DNA of 20,464 bases from Pantoea phytobeneficialis (GTDB lineage: Bacteria > Pseudomonadota > Gammaproteobacteria > Enterobacterales > Enterobacteriaceae): NCBI RefSeq assembly GCF_009728735.1, contig NZ_CP024636.1:1307721-1328184 (forward strand), in the 5' to 3' direction. Position numbers and translations under genes: made by a program. Position 1 is the stretch's first letter. Every line of letters begins with the position of its first letter. Shown piece by piece: positions 1 through 6,755 of the stretch. The notes below the pieces were generated by a model, which saw only the letters and a list, made by a program, of their open reading frames with translations, was not told where the DNA came from and did not search any database.

Positions 1-277
1 TGTGGTACCGGTGGAAAAAACGTCCGGGAGCTCAGTCAGGGGGCGTGCGCGGATGTCAAAAACAGGCCCGGCAGACGTAAGGGCGAAACTGTATATGGCG
101 GCGATCGTAGCGATCAGGTGGAATGCCCCGGCGAAGGCGCTGTACCAGAGGCTAATCGCGAAGGGCAAAGCCAGCAAGGCCGCGCTTGGAGCGGTGATGC
201 GCAAGCTGGTTCATCAGTGCTTCGGGGTGCTGAAAACGCGGATGAAGTGGGATGAAAATTACGCAGCTACCGCTTGA
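1..277 (+). CDS. IS110-family transposase, C-terminal fragment (cut by window edge)
   Basis: The open frame enters from the window edge, with its first complete codon at 2-4, and ends at TGA 275-277, leaving about 91 residues. The segment SVRGRARMSKTGPADVRAKL followed by LYMAAIVAIRWN, YQRLIAKGK and a VMRKLVHQCFGVLK tail is the C-terminal Transposase_20 domain of IS110-family DEDD recombinases, which includes the catalytic serine region. The N-terminal RuvC-like DEDD half is not in view. These enzymes act with a bridge RNA encoded in the element's non-coding end to choose the target; no such RNA can be seen here because the 5' part is missing. The stop codon lies inside the terminal palindrome. 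Whether the full gene is intact cannot be judged. Confidence 0.85.
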   Translation, partial: VVPVEKTSGSSVRGRARMSKTGPADVRAKLYMAAIVAIRWNAPAKALYQRLIAKGKASKAALGAVMRKLVHQCFGVLKTRMKWDENYAATA

Positions 278-294
278 CGTTCAAGACGGTAGCT
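265..294. repeat. terminal palindrome of the IS110-family element
   Basis: AGCTACCG...CGGTAGCT arms enclose inner arms CTTGA/TCAAG around a CGT loop, with a single unpaired A on the right side. The transposase stop codon TGA (275-277) is inside it. The same hairpin occurs at the right copy, 20171-20200. It may be a recombinase-recognised end or a transcript end; the sequence alone does not decide. Confidence 0.7.
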
Positions 295-308
295 ACGGGC
301 AGCTCATG

Positions 309-1025
309 TCAGGTTACCGTCAGCCATTTATTGATGGTGACATCGTCCAACTGGGCCACTTTTCCCTGCGCCACGTTGCGACCACGATGCAGCAGCAGAA
401 AATAGTCAGCCACGCGGCGGATAAAGGAGACGTGTTGCTCCAGCAGCAGAATGGTCAGGCCGTAATCGCGGTTCAGGCGGCGAATCAGATTTCCCATCTC
501 CTCTTCCAGCCACGGCGACATGCCTTCGGTAGGTTCATCAAGGATCAGCAATTTCGGTTGTAACACCAGCGCGCGCGCTAATGCCAACTGCTGCTGCTGA
601 TCCATCGGCAGTTCTCCGCTGCGCTGGTGGCGTAATGAATAGAGCGCCGGGAACAAATCGAACACCATTTCCGGAATGGCGCGACTGCGGTCGTCATGCG
701 CCGCCATCAGCGCAATCAGCAGGTTATCTTCCACACTCATTTGCGAGAAAATATGGCGACCTTGCGGTACGTAGCCGATACCCATGCGCGCACGTTGCTC
801 CGCCGGTTGCAGCAATAAATCTTCAGGGGGGGAGCCATCTTCCTGCCAGGTCATCGACCCGCTATTGATCGGCAACCGTCCCATAATGCAGTTGACCAGG
901 GTGGTTTTACCCATCCCTGGGCTACCCAGCACGCCCGTGCAGGTGCCAGGGGGCAGATCGAGGTCCACATCCCACAGGATATGGTTTTGACCGTAAAACT
1001 GATTCACCGAACGTAAACTTAGCAT
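309..1025 (-). CDS. UrtE-like (branched-chain amino acid/urea type) ABC transporter ATPase, solitary
   Basis: A 238-residue nucleotide-binding subunit of the HAAT (LivF/UrtE) class, which would power uptake of urea, short amides or amino acids with membrane and binding subunits encoded elsewhere. Walker A GSPGMGKT (34-41), Q-loop GYVPQGR (Q88), Walker B LLILDEP (159-165), the UrtE-type D-loop EGMSP and the switch histidine in LEQHV (H198) are present. The ABC signature LSGGQ is replaced by LPMDQ (139-143), so ATPase competence is uncertain. The start at 1025 is chosen because GGAAGGAG precedes it and the family N-terminus MLxLxxVNQFYG begins there; an in-frame ATG at 1184 lies upstream of the likely promoter. 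No urtABCD partners are in view: upstream is non-coding and the IS begins 12 bp past the stop. The exact substrate is unknown. Confidence 0.8.
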   Translation of the reverse strand: MLSLRSVNQFYGQNHILWDVDLDLPPGTCTGVLGSPGMGKTTLVNCIMGRLPINSGSMTWQEDGSPPEDLLLQPAEQRARMGIGYVPQGRHIFSQMSVEDNLLIALMAAHDDRSRAIPEMVFDLFPALYSLRHQRSGELPMDQQQQLALARALVLQPKLLILDEPTEGMSPWLEEEMGNLIRRLNRDYGLTILLLEQHVSFIRRVADYFLLLHRGRNVAQGKVAQLDDVTINKWLTVT

Positions 1026-1153
1026 CTGACATTCTCCTTCCAGATAATTAGCCTGAATGCTCCCGCTCTGTGTCGTCTGGCAAACAGTCAAACACGATTC
1101 ATCATTGCCACTCTCACCATCAGTGAGTTGATGCGTATGCTTATGGAGAAACC

Positions 1154-1170
1154 TGCAATTCCCAGGCCAG
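1154..1170 (-). promoter_or_regulatory. sigma-54 (-24/-12) promoter for the UrtE-like gene
   Basis: On the minus strand the sequence reads CTGGCCTGGGAATTGCA, matching the consensus YTGGCAC-N5-TTGCA with the invariant GG and GC exactly 10 bp apart. Transcription would start near 1143, leaving a leader of about 118 nt before the ATG at 1025. The match is direct; RpoN dependence is inference. Confidence 0.7.
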
Positions 1171-1265
1171 TTTGCTGATGCCATGAAAAAAAGCAGCAGC
1201 AGCGAGGCAAAATCAGGAATTAAAGTTGAGCGATGCTTAACAATTGCTGGGGGTGATAAAACGGC

Positions 1266-1282
1266 TGCACTTTAGCGGTGCT
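1266..1282. promoter_or_regulatory. candidate NtrC enhancer site
   Basis: TGCACTTTAGCGGTGCT matches the NtrC dyad TGCAC-N7-GTGCA at 9 of 10 half-site bases. Its centre is about 131 bp upstream of the predicted sigma-54 transcription start, within the usual enhancer range. A weaker second site, TTAAC-N7-GTGCA, lies at 1289-1305, about two helical turns further upstream. Confidence 0.5.
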
Positions 1283-1474
1283 GAATGCTTAACGTTTCTG
1301 GTGCATCTGTGCAGTAATAAGGCAGATCGCTCAGGAATAAGTGGCCTTATTTACTGGGAATTTCGGGCTTTCAGTGACGTCAGCACGGAAAAAGAATAGT
1401 TAATGCCACGCGGGCTGTGGGAAAAATAAACATAAAAAAATTTTTTTTCGCACGCCAGGAATAGGCTTAGAAAA

Positions 1475-1532
1475 TTATGCACAGGCGATGGCGGCGGGGC
1501 TGCCGTCAGTTATCCACTATTCCTGTGGATAA
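1475..1532. promoter_or_regulatory. DnaA-box cluster
   Basis: TTATGCACA (1475-1483, plus) fits TTATNCACA. TTATCCACT (1510-1518, plus) has one mismatch. TGTGGATAA (1524-1532) is a perfect TTATCCACA on the minus strand. The last two form an exact inverted repeat TTATCCAC-N7-GTGGATAA. A fourth one-mismatch box, TGGGGATAA, is at 1733-1741. A DnaA box in the E. coli uvrB control region has been described, so this could be regulatory; function here is inference. Confidence 0.6.
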
Positions 1533-1614
1533 CCTTGTGCATTAGAGACTGAAAACAGAGCGCAAGCGAGGAAATACGCGGCCTGGATACATTATGCTGA
1601 GAAACTGGGCTTTT

Positions 1615-1638
1615 TACTGATTTACAAATAAATCAGTA
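1615..1638. promoter_or_regulatory. 24-bp perfect dyad, possible operator
   Basis: TACTGATTT (1615-1623) and AAATCAGTA (1630-1638) are exact inverted repeats around ACAAAT. No T-run follows, so a terminator is unlikely. The spacing does not fit LexA. I do not recognise the binding protein. Confidence 0.4.
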
Positions 1639-1822
1639 TGTTATTTAAAATCAAGCCTGAGATTTTTCTTGTTGGTCATACAACTGCAATTTTATGACGC
1701 TCTATTGACAAATGTTAAAAGCATCACCCATCTGGGGATAACCTTGCGCAACAAGGTTTTGCCAGATGCCGCATAAATTGCACTGAAGCGAGTCGTTGCT
1801 GCTCCCTGTTATCGTGCAGGAT

Positions 1823-1842
1823 ATCTGTAAATATATCCAGTA
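1823..1842. promoter_or_regulatory. LexA (SOS) box of uvrB
   Basis: The 20-mer atctgtaaatatatccagta has CTGT-N8-CCAG, one base from the perfect CTGT-N8-ACAG core. The E. coli uvrB SOS box, as I recall it, carries the same CCAGTA half, which strengthens the call. It lies just upstream of the predicted -35, so LexA would block uvrB transcription until DNA damage. Confidence 0.85.
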
Positions 1843-1849
1843 TTTTTTT

Positions 1850-1878
1850 CTGGCAAATTCGCCATAGCGGAGTAGAAT
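1850..1878 (+). promoter_or_regulatory. likely uvrB promoter
   Basis: CTGGCA (1850-1855) and TAGAAT (1873-1878) are separated by 17 bp. The following leader (CCTGCCCGCC...CAGGA) resembles the E. coli uvrB leader and carries AGGA at 1907-1910 before the ATG at 1921. Confidence 0.6.
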
Positions 1879-1920
1879 TAGCAGCCTGCCCGCCGATATC
1901 TCCTGCAGGAACGAAAAACC

Positions 1921-3942
1921 ATGAGTAAAGCCTTCAAACTCAACTCCGAATTTAAACCCTCAGGGGATCAGCCTGAGGCGATTCGTCGTCTGGAAGAGGG
2001 GCTGGAAGACGGTCTGGCACACCAGACGCTGTTGGGGGTAACCGGTTCGGGTAAAACCTTTACCATCGCCAATGTGATCGCCGATCTCAACCGGCCAACT
2101 ATGGTGCTGGCGCCTAACAAGACCCTTGCGGCACAGCTCTACGGAGAGATGAAGGAGTTCTTTCCGGACAACGCGGTGGAGTTCTTCGTCTCCTACTACG
2201 ACTACTATCAGCCTGAAGCCTATGTGCCCAGCTCCGATACCTTTATCGAAAAGGATGCCTCGGTGAATGAGCACATCGAGCAGATGCGTCTGTCTGCCAC
2301 CAAGGCGTTGCTGGAGCGACGTGACGTTATCGTGGTGGCGTCGGTGTCGGCCATCTACGGTCTGGGTGACCCTGATCTCTACCTGAAAATGATGCTGCAC
2401 CTGACGCGTGGCATGATCATCGATCAGCGCAGCATTCTGCGTCGTCTGGCTGAGCTGCAATATACCCGTAATGATCAGGTTTTCCAGCGCGGCACCTTCC
2501 GCGTGCGCGGTGAAGTGATCGATATCTTCCCGGCGGAGTCCGATGAGATTGCGCTGCGTGTGGAGCTGTTTGATGAAGAAGTGGAGCGGTTGTCATTGTT
2601 TGACCCGCTGACCGGTCAGGTGGTTTCGGTGGTGCCGCGTTTTACCGTCTATCCGAAAACCCACTATGTCACGCCGCGCGAACGCATCCTGCAATCAATG
2701 GAAGAGATCAAAAAGGAACTGGTGGTGCGCCGTCAGGTCCTGCTGGAGAATAATAAGCTGCTGGAAGAGCAGCGCATTACCCAGCGTACCCAGTTTGACC
2801 TCGAAATGATGAACGAACTCGGCTACTGCTCGGGTATCGAGAACTATTCACGCTACCTGTCCGGACGTGGGCCAGGCGAGCCGCCTCCGACGCTGTTCGA
2901 CTACTTACCGGCAGATGGTCTGCTGGTGGTGGATGAGTCCCATGTGACCATCCCGCAGATTGGCGGGATGTATCGCGGTGACCGCGCACGTAAAGAGACG
3001 CTGGTGGAGTATGGGTTCCGCCTGCCGTCGGCGCTGGACAACCGCCCGCTCCGCTTCGAAGAGTTTGAAGCGCTGGCACCGCAGACCATTTATGTTTCGG
3101 CAACGCCGGGTAATTACGAGCTGGAGAAATCCGGTGGTGAGGTGATTGATCAGGTGGTGCGTCCGACAGGGCTGCTCGATCCGATCCTCGAAGTACGTCC
3201 GGTGACCACCCAGGTGGATGACCTGCTGTCGGAGATCCGCAAACGCGTCGAGGTCAACGAACGTGTGCTGGTGACCACCCTGACTAAACGCATGGCGGAA
3301 GATCTCACCGAATATCTGGAGGAGCACGGCGAGAAGGTGCGTTATCTGCACTCAGACATCGATACGGTGGAGCGTATGGAGATCATCCGCGACCTGCGTC
3401 TGGGGGAATTTGATGTGCTGGTGGGGATCAACCTGTTGCGTGAAGGGCTGGATATGCCGGAAGTGTCGCTGGTGGCGATTCTCGATGCCGATAAAGAGGG
3501 CTTCCTGCGTTCGGAGCGTTCTCTGATTCAGACCATTGGCCGCGCCGCACGTAACATTAACGGTAAAGCGATTCTTTACGCAGATAAGATCACCAACTCA
3601 ATGGCACGCGCCATCGAGGAGACTGAGCGACGTCGTGAGAAGCAGGAGCGGTATAACGAAGCCAACGGCATCGTGCCGCAGGGACTGAACAAAAAAATCA
3701 CCGATATTCTGGAGCTGGGCAAAAACGTGGTCAAAACCCGTGGCAAGGGCAAAACCGCCACGCGCAGCGCCGCTGAAGCCGAAGCCAGCTATCTGGCGCT
3801 CACCCCGCAGGCGATGCAGAAGAAGATTCACGAGCTGGAAGGACAGATGCAACAACACGCGCAGAATCTGGAGTTTGAAGAAGCGGCACGGGTGCGTGAT
3901 CAGTTGCACGAACTGCGCGAGCTGTTTATCGCTGCGTCCTAA
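1921..3942 (+). CDS. uvrB: UvrABC excinuclease subunit B
   Basis: A 673-residue protein, the same length as E. coli UvrB. It is the central damage-verification subunit of nucleotide excision repair: loaded onto DNA by UvrA, it inserts a beta-hairpin between the strands and then recruits UvrC for incision. The sequence shows Walker A GVTGSGKT (39-46, K45), the aromatic beta-hairpin region [10 protein letters not shown], the Walker B-like VVDESH, the helicase motif SATPGNYE, the motif V/VI region GLDMPE...QTIGRAARN, and a C-terminal UVR domain [17 protein letters not shown] that contacts UvrC. The ATG at 1921 is supported by AGGA 10 nt upstream and by the conserved N-terminus. A LexA box upstream indicates SOS induction. 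It stands alone and converges on yvcK. Confidence 0.98.
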   Translation: MSKAFKLNSEFKPSGDQPEAIRRLEEGLEDGLAHQTLLGVTGSGKTFTIANVIADLNRPTMVLAPNKTLAAQLYGEMKEFFPDNAVEFFVSYYDYYQPEAYVPSSDTFIEKDASVNEHIEQMRLSATKALLERRDVIVVASVSAIYGLGDPDLYLKMMLHLTRGMIIDQRSILRRLAELQYTRNDQVFQRGTFRVRGEVIDIFPAESDEIALRVELFDEEVERLSLFDPLTGQVVSVVPRFTVYPKTHYVTPRERILQSMEEIKKELVVRRQVLLENNKLLEEQRITQRTQFDLEMMNELGYCSGIENYSRYLSGRGPGEPPPTLFDYLPADGLLVVDESHVTIPQIGGMYRGDRARKETLVEYGFRLPSALDNRPLRFEEFEALAPQTIYVSATPGNYELEKSGGEVIDQVVRPTGLLDPILEVRPVTTQVDDLLSEIRKRVEVNERVLVTTLTKRMAEDLTEYLEEHGEKVRYLHSDIDTVERMEIIRDLRLGEFDVLVGINLLREGLDMPEVSLVAILDADKEGFLRSERSLIQTIGRAARNINGKAILYADKITNSMARAIEETERRREKQERYNEANGIVPQGLNKKITDILELGKNVVKTRGKGKTATRSAAEAEASYLALTPQAMQKKIHELEGQMQQHAQNLEFEEAARVRDQLHELRELFIAAS

Positions 3943-3943
3943 T

Positions 3944-4008
3944 GCGCGATAAATCGCGCCGCTACGACTCTCAGCGCGGGTGAGTCGTGGCGGCGTGTTT
4001 ATCACGCC
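3944..4008. repeat. paired REP-like palindromes (BIME-like) between uvrB and yvcK
   Basis: One unit (3944-3965) is GCGCGATAAATCGCGC followed by CGCTAC, starting 1 bp after the uvrB stop. An inverted, diverged unit (3987-4008) starts GTGGCGGC and ends ATCACGCC. Between them GACTC (3966-3970) pairs with GAGTC (3982-3986). The pair fills the gap between two convergent genes and probably limits read-through both ways. Related units occur at 9099-9120, 9861-9916, 13483-13504 and 20131-20152. Confidence 0.8.
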
Positions 4009-4013
4009 TTGTT

Positions 4014-4916
4014 TCAAAATGCCTGGATGGCATGCTCCAGCGCCAGGCGTAACAACTGGCGGTCATGGCGATATTTGATATCCGCCGCTTCCAGCGGTTC
4101 ACGGACAATTAAGCGTCCTTCCACACCGCGAATATCCGCTGCCGGGCTGACCACCACCGCATCAATCACCCGTTTGCCTATCGCTTTTTCCATAATTACC
4201 AGCTTATCCGCGACGGTCAGGCGAGCGGCTGCCGGACTGAGTTCGCGCCCAAGATTACCGATAAACACCATAGTGGCGGGGGTACGACGCAGCGCACGCG
4301 CCATCTCTTCCATCAGCAGAATTGGCATCAGACTGGTATAAAAACTGCCGGGACCGATCAGAATCAAATCGGCTTCAGCAATCGCGTCCAGTGCTTCCCG
4401 GGTGGGCACCACATTCGGATGTAGCATCAATTCCTGCGGTGCTTGTTGCATCTCATCGACGGCCGTTTCGCCGTAAACCATATTGCCTTCGCTATCCTGC
4501 GCCACCAAATCCACGGGCTGCTCTGACATCGGAATCAAGAACGCATCCACTTTCAGCAGATTACGAATGATATTGATCGCTTCCAGTGGCCGCACGCTGA
4601 GATGGTCGAGCGCTTTCAGGATCAGGTTGCCAAGATTGTGGCCGGCCAGTTCGCCGTTGCCGGTGAAACGATATTCGAACATGGCGGAACCGACGCTCGG
4701 TTCTGTGATCAACTGGTTGATACAGTTGCGCATATCGCCCCAGGCGATGCCGCCTTCTGAACGGCGGATGCGTCCGGTAGACCCACCGTTGTCGGTGGTA
4801 GTCACAATACCGGTCAGGCGTGAGCCGAGCGGAGCCAGCGAGGACATCACGCGACCAAGGCCGTGTCCACCGCCCAGCGCCACCACGCGATCCAAATCTG
4901 CCAGGGTACGATTCAT
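4014..4916 (-). CDS. ybhK: YvcK/YbhK family protein (gluconeogenesis factor family)
   Basis: A 300-residue cytoplasmic protein nearly collinear with E. coli YbhK (302 residues). The family shares a CofD-like nucleotide-binding fold. B. subtilis YvcK (GlmR) binds UDP-GlcNAc and links carbon flow to cell-wall synthesis; the enterobacterial protein's role is not established. Visible motifs are [12 protein letters not shown] near the N-terminus, [14 protein letters not shown], the ISP/NQLITEP region, [23 protein letters not shown] and FIGNLGRE. The start at 4916 has AAGGAG 4 nt upstream (4921-4926 on the plus strand). It is transcribed away from moaA and towards uvrB, the same arrangement as in E. 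coli. The last residues and stop sit just beyond the REP pair. Nothing in it looks damaged. Confidence 0.93.
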   Translation of the reverse strand: MNRTLADLDRVVALGGGHGLGRVMSSLAPLGSRLTGIVTTTDNGGSTGRIRRSEGGIAWGDMRNCINQLITEPSVGSAMFEYRFTGNGELAGHNLGNLILKALDHLSVRPLEAINIIRNLLKVDAFLIPMSEQPVDLVAQDSEGNMVYGETAVDEMQQAPQELMLHPNVVPTREALDAIAEADLILIGPGSFYTSLMPILLMEEMARALRRTPATMVFIGNLGRELSPAAARLTVADKLVIMEKAIGKRVIDAVVVSPAADIRGVEGRLIVREPLEAADIKYRHDRQLLRLALEHAIQAF

Positions 4917-4960
4917 GTTGCTCCTTATCGCTGACGCTCACCCGTTGAGCATCAGTTAAA

Positions 4961-4974
4961 CTGATATGTATCAA
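4961..4974. promoter_or_regulatory. candidate FNR box
   Basis: CTGATATGTATCAA differs from TTGAT-N4-ATCAA by one base. If it acts as a class II activator centred at -41.5, the start would fall near 5009, and a TATCCT -10-like element lies at the right place (4996-5001). E. coli moaA is known to be activated anaerobically through FNR. The site could also affect ybhK. Confidence 0.6.
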
Positions 4975-5024
4975 AATCTGTCGGTTATTTTAACGTATCC
5001 TGTCGCGAAAATGCGGTGAAAAAA

Positions 5025-5048
5025 CGTTATGTATCAATATATATAGCG
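5025..5048. promoter_or_regulatory. candidate ModE (molybdate-responsive) box
   Basis: CGTTAT-N12-ATAGCG has the spacing of the E. coli modA operator (CGTTAT-N12-ATAACG) with one half-site mismatch. ModE with molybdate activates moaA in E. coli. A TAACAT -10-like element at 5083-5088 would place the site near -58 of a start around 5095, leaving a leader matching the riboswitch. Confidence 0.6.
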
Positions 5049-5130
5049 AAAATCCGCGATGGAAGCGAACAACAAATCGCGCTAACATTCGGGCAACCGT
5101 GTTGTTCGAATGGACAACATACACTCAAAG

Positions 5131-5235
5131 CCTGATTGCCTAAGTCCTCCGGATAGGGTGTTCAGGCCGCAGCCCCGAGCTGCCAGGGTGCAGAAAGAAA
5201 TGCCTGCATCTCCCGTATTTGGAAAGGTGTTCAGG
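5131..5235 (+). ncRNA. Moco riboswitch (moaA leader)
   Basis: The leader carries the conserved Moco-motif elements: CCTCCGG, GCCAGGG, the TGCAG-AAAGAAATGC-CTGCA hairpin (5189-5208) and TCTCCCGTATTTGGAAAGG (5209-5227), matching the E. coli moaA leader closely. An outer helix pairs CCTGA (5131-5135) with TCAGG (5231-5235), so it reaches the first base of the GTG start codon. The ribosome-binding GGAAAGG (5221-5227) is inside the aptamer. This fits the known model in which bound molybdenum cofactor lowers moa translation. Confidence 0.9.
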
Positions 5236-6221
5236 TGTCACAATTTACTGATGCATATGCGCGCAGCTTTTATTATCTGCGCCTGTCGGTCACGGACGTG
5301 TGTAACTTCCGTTGTACCTATTGCCTGCCCGATGGCTACAAACCGCAGGGTACGCGCAATAAAAGTTTTCTCTCGCTGGATGAGATCCGCCGCGTGACGC
5401 GTGCCTTTGCGGCCGCGGGCACTGAAAAAGTGCGTCTGACCGGTGGTGAGCCCTCTTTACGTCGTGATTTCACCGAAATTATCGCTGCGGTGCGGGAAAA
5501 TGCTGCCATCCGCCAAATCGCGGTGACCACCAACGGCTATCGGCTGGCGCGTGATGTGCGTGACTGGCGTGCTGCCGGGCTGACCTCAATCAATGTCAGC
5601 GTCGATAGCCTTGATGCCCGCCAGTTTCATGCCATCACCGGTCAGGACAAATTTCATCAGGTCATGGCCGGGATTGATGCCGCGTTTGAGGCGGGTTTCA
5701 GCAAGGTCAAAGTCAACAGCGTGCTGATGCGTGATATCAACAGCCACAGTCTCGATACCTTTTTACAGTGGATCCGCACACGTTCGATTCAGTTACGTTT
5801 TATCGAGCTGATGGAAACCGGCGAGGGCAGCGATCTGTTCCGTCGCCAGCACATTTCCGGCGAGGTGATCCGCGATCAACTGCTGATGCAAGGCTGGCAA
5901 CGTCAGCCGCGCGGGCGCAGCGACGGTCCGGCGCAGGTGTTTCGCCATCCGGACTATCTCGGCGAAGTCGGTCTGATCATGCCATATGAAAAAGATTTCT
6001 GTGCCAGCTGCAATCGCCTGCGTGTTTCGGCGATCGGCAACCTGCATCTGTGCCTGTTTGGCGAGGGGGGCATTCCGCTGCGCGATCTGCTGGCTTCCGA
6101 TCAACAGCAGGATGAGTTACAGGCGCGTATCGCCTTAAGCCTCGGGCAGAAAAAGCAGACGCATTTTCTGCATCAGGGCAACACCGGTATTACCCAAAAT
6201 CTTTCCTTCATTGGTGGCTGA
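5235..6221 (+). CDS. moaA: GTP 3',8-cyclase MoaA
   Basis: A 328-residue radical SAM enzyme (E. coli 329). It converts GTP to 3',8-cyclo-7,8-dihydro-GTP, the first step of molybdopterin synthesis, with MoaC as partner. The N-terminal cluster CNFRCTYC (C23, C27, C30) binds the SAM-reducing 4Fe-4S cluster; the C-terminal CASC followed by 13 residues and a third Cys binds the substrate cluster. [11 protein letters not shown] is the SAM-binding GGE motif, and the conserved C-terminal Gly-Gly tail is present. The start is GTG at 5235: the conserved N-terminus begins there and GGAAAGG precedes it by 7 nt. It opens moaABCDE and is controlled by the riboswitch and probably by FNR and ModE. Confidence 0.97.
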   Translation: MSQFTDAYARSFYYLRLSVTDVCNFRCTYCLPDGYKPQGTRNKSFLSLDEIRRVTRAFAAAGTEKVRLTGGEPSLRRDFTEIIAAVRENAAIRQIAVTTNGYRLARDVRDWRAAGLTSINVSVDSLDARQFHAITGQDKFHQVMAGIDAAFEAGFSKVKVNSVLMRDINSHSLDTFLQWIRTRSIQLRFIELMETGEGSDLFRRQHISGEVIRDQLLMQGWQRQPRGRSDGPAQVFRHPDYLGEVGLIMPYEKDFCASCNRLRVSAIGNLHLCLFGEGGIPLRDLLASDQQQDELQARIALSLGQKKQTHFLHQGNTGITQNLSFIGG

Positions 6222-6237
6222 CAAAGGAGTTATGGCC

Positions 6238-6753
6238 ATGAGCAAACTTTCCGGCGACTTTGTTGCCCTTAATGTGGCGGTGATGACGGTGTCTGACAAC
6301 CGTGATGCCGCCAATGACACCTCTGGTGATTACCTGCGTGAAGCACTGAGCGAAGCCGGGCATCAGGTGGTGGATCACGCGATTGTCGCGGATAACCGTT
6401 ATCGCATCCGCGCCACGGTATCGCGCTGGATAGCCAGTGAAGATGTCCAGGTGGTGATCATCAATGGTGGTACCGGTTTTAACAGCAAAAACAGCACGCC
6501 TGAAGCGCTGCTGCCGCTGTTTGACCGGGAGATTGAGGGATTTGGCGAGCTGTTCCGCATGATCTCGTACGAAGAGATCGGCAGTGCCACGTTGCAGTCG
6601 CGTGCAGTCGCGGGTATGGCGAATGAGACGCTGATTTTTGCCGTACCCGGATCCGGTAATGCCTGCCGCAGCGCGTGGGAACGCATCATTGCCGATCAAC
6701 TGGATGCACGCACTCGCCCGTGTAATTTTGTCTCACATTTGAAGAAGTTGTAA
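6238..6753 (+). CDS. moaB: molybdenum cofactor biosynthesis protein B
   Basis: A 171-residue protein of the MogA/MoaB family (E. coli MoaB 170). Family members adenylylate molybdopterin before metal insertion, but E. coli MoaB is thought to be dispensable because MogA does this. Visible are the [17 protein letters not shown] segment, the substrate-binding GGTGF loop, the [22 protein letters not shown] helix region and the [11 protein letters not shown] segment. E. coli has TGGTGLTEGD where this protein has [10 protein letters not shown], a local difference in the active-site loop that is worth noting. The start at 6238 has AAGGAG 8 nt upstream; an in-frame ATG at 6232 is only 2 nt from it. 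It lies 16 bp after moaA. Confidence 0.95.
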   Translation: MSKLSGDFVALNVAVMTVSDNRDAANDTSGDYLREALSEAGHQVVDHAIVADNRYRIRATVSRWIASEDVQVVIINGGTGFNSKNSTPEALLPLFDREIEGFGELFRMISYEEIGSATLQSRAVAGMANETLIFAVPGSGNACRSAWERIIADQLDARTRPCNFVSHLKKL

Positions 6754-6755
6754 GT

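Larger units (their letters stand above)
1..296 (+). mobile_element. 3' end of an IS110-family insertion sequence (left copy)
   Basis: This 296-bp stretch is repeated exactly, in inverse orientation, at 20169-20464. It holds the C-terminal part of a transposase plus only 19 bp after its stop codon, so the element's right end is very short. In the IS110 family, members of the IS110 group proper have a long non-coding left end and a short right end, and IS1111-group members the reverse; this copy fits the first (inference). The right boundary is set where the two copies stop matching, after AGCTAC at 296. The left part lies outside the window. No target duplication can be tested. Confidence 0.85.
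1026..1920. other. 895-bp gene-free region between the UrtE-like gene and uvrB
   Basis: I see no credible protein gene here. In order it holds the sigma-54 promoter and NtrC-like sites of the leftward gene, competing hairpins built from AATAAG/CTTATT units (1316-1351), an A7T8 tract (1434-1448), a cluster of DnaA-box matches (1475-1532 and 1733-1741), a 24-bp dyad (1615-1638), a small hairpin AACCTTG-CGCAA-CAAGGTT (1740-1758), and the LexA box and promoter of uvrB. Most of 1560-1800 is A+T rich relative to the flanking genes. In E. coli the bio operon abuts uvrB; it is absent here. Confidence 0.7.
4917..5234. other. 318-bp divergent control region of ybhK and moaA
   Basis: No protein gene is apparent. 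The region holds the ybhK ribosome-binding site (4921-4926), a candidate FNR box (4961-4974), a candidate ModE box (5025-5048), possible -10 elements TATCCT (4996-5001) and TAACAT (5083-5088), and the Moco riboswitch (5131-5235). The small open frame starting at 5110 overlaps the riboswitch and is not credible. Confidence 0.75.

Noticed and set aside
1026..1184. In-frame upstream start that would lengthen the UrtE-like protein by 53 residues
   Set aside because: The extra residues do not resemble the family, the ATG at 1025 has a strong ribosome-binding site, and the sigma-54 promoter at 1154-1170 would lie inside the extended coding region.
1740..1758. Hairpin AACCTTG-CGCAA-CAAGGTT as a transcription terminator
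   Set aside because: Only four T residues follow, there is no gene ending just upstream, and the left arm overlaps a repeated DnaA-associated motif.
1960..2460. Long open frames antisense to uvrB, and similar ones under rhlE, clsB and dusC
   Set aside because: They are the usual by-product of G+C-rich codon use opposite a strongly conserved gene; no ribosome-binding site or family motif was seen.
5110..5397. Small open frame upstream of and overlapping moaA
   Set aside because: It covers the Moco riboswitch and the moaA N-terminus in another frame and has no recognisable protein features.
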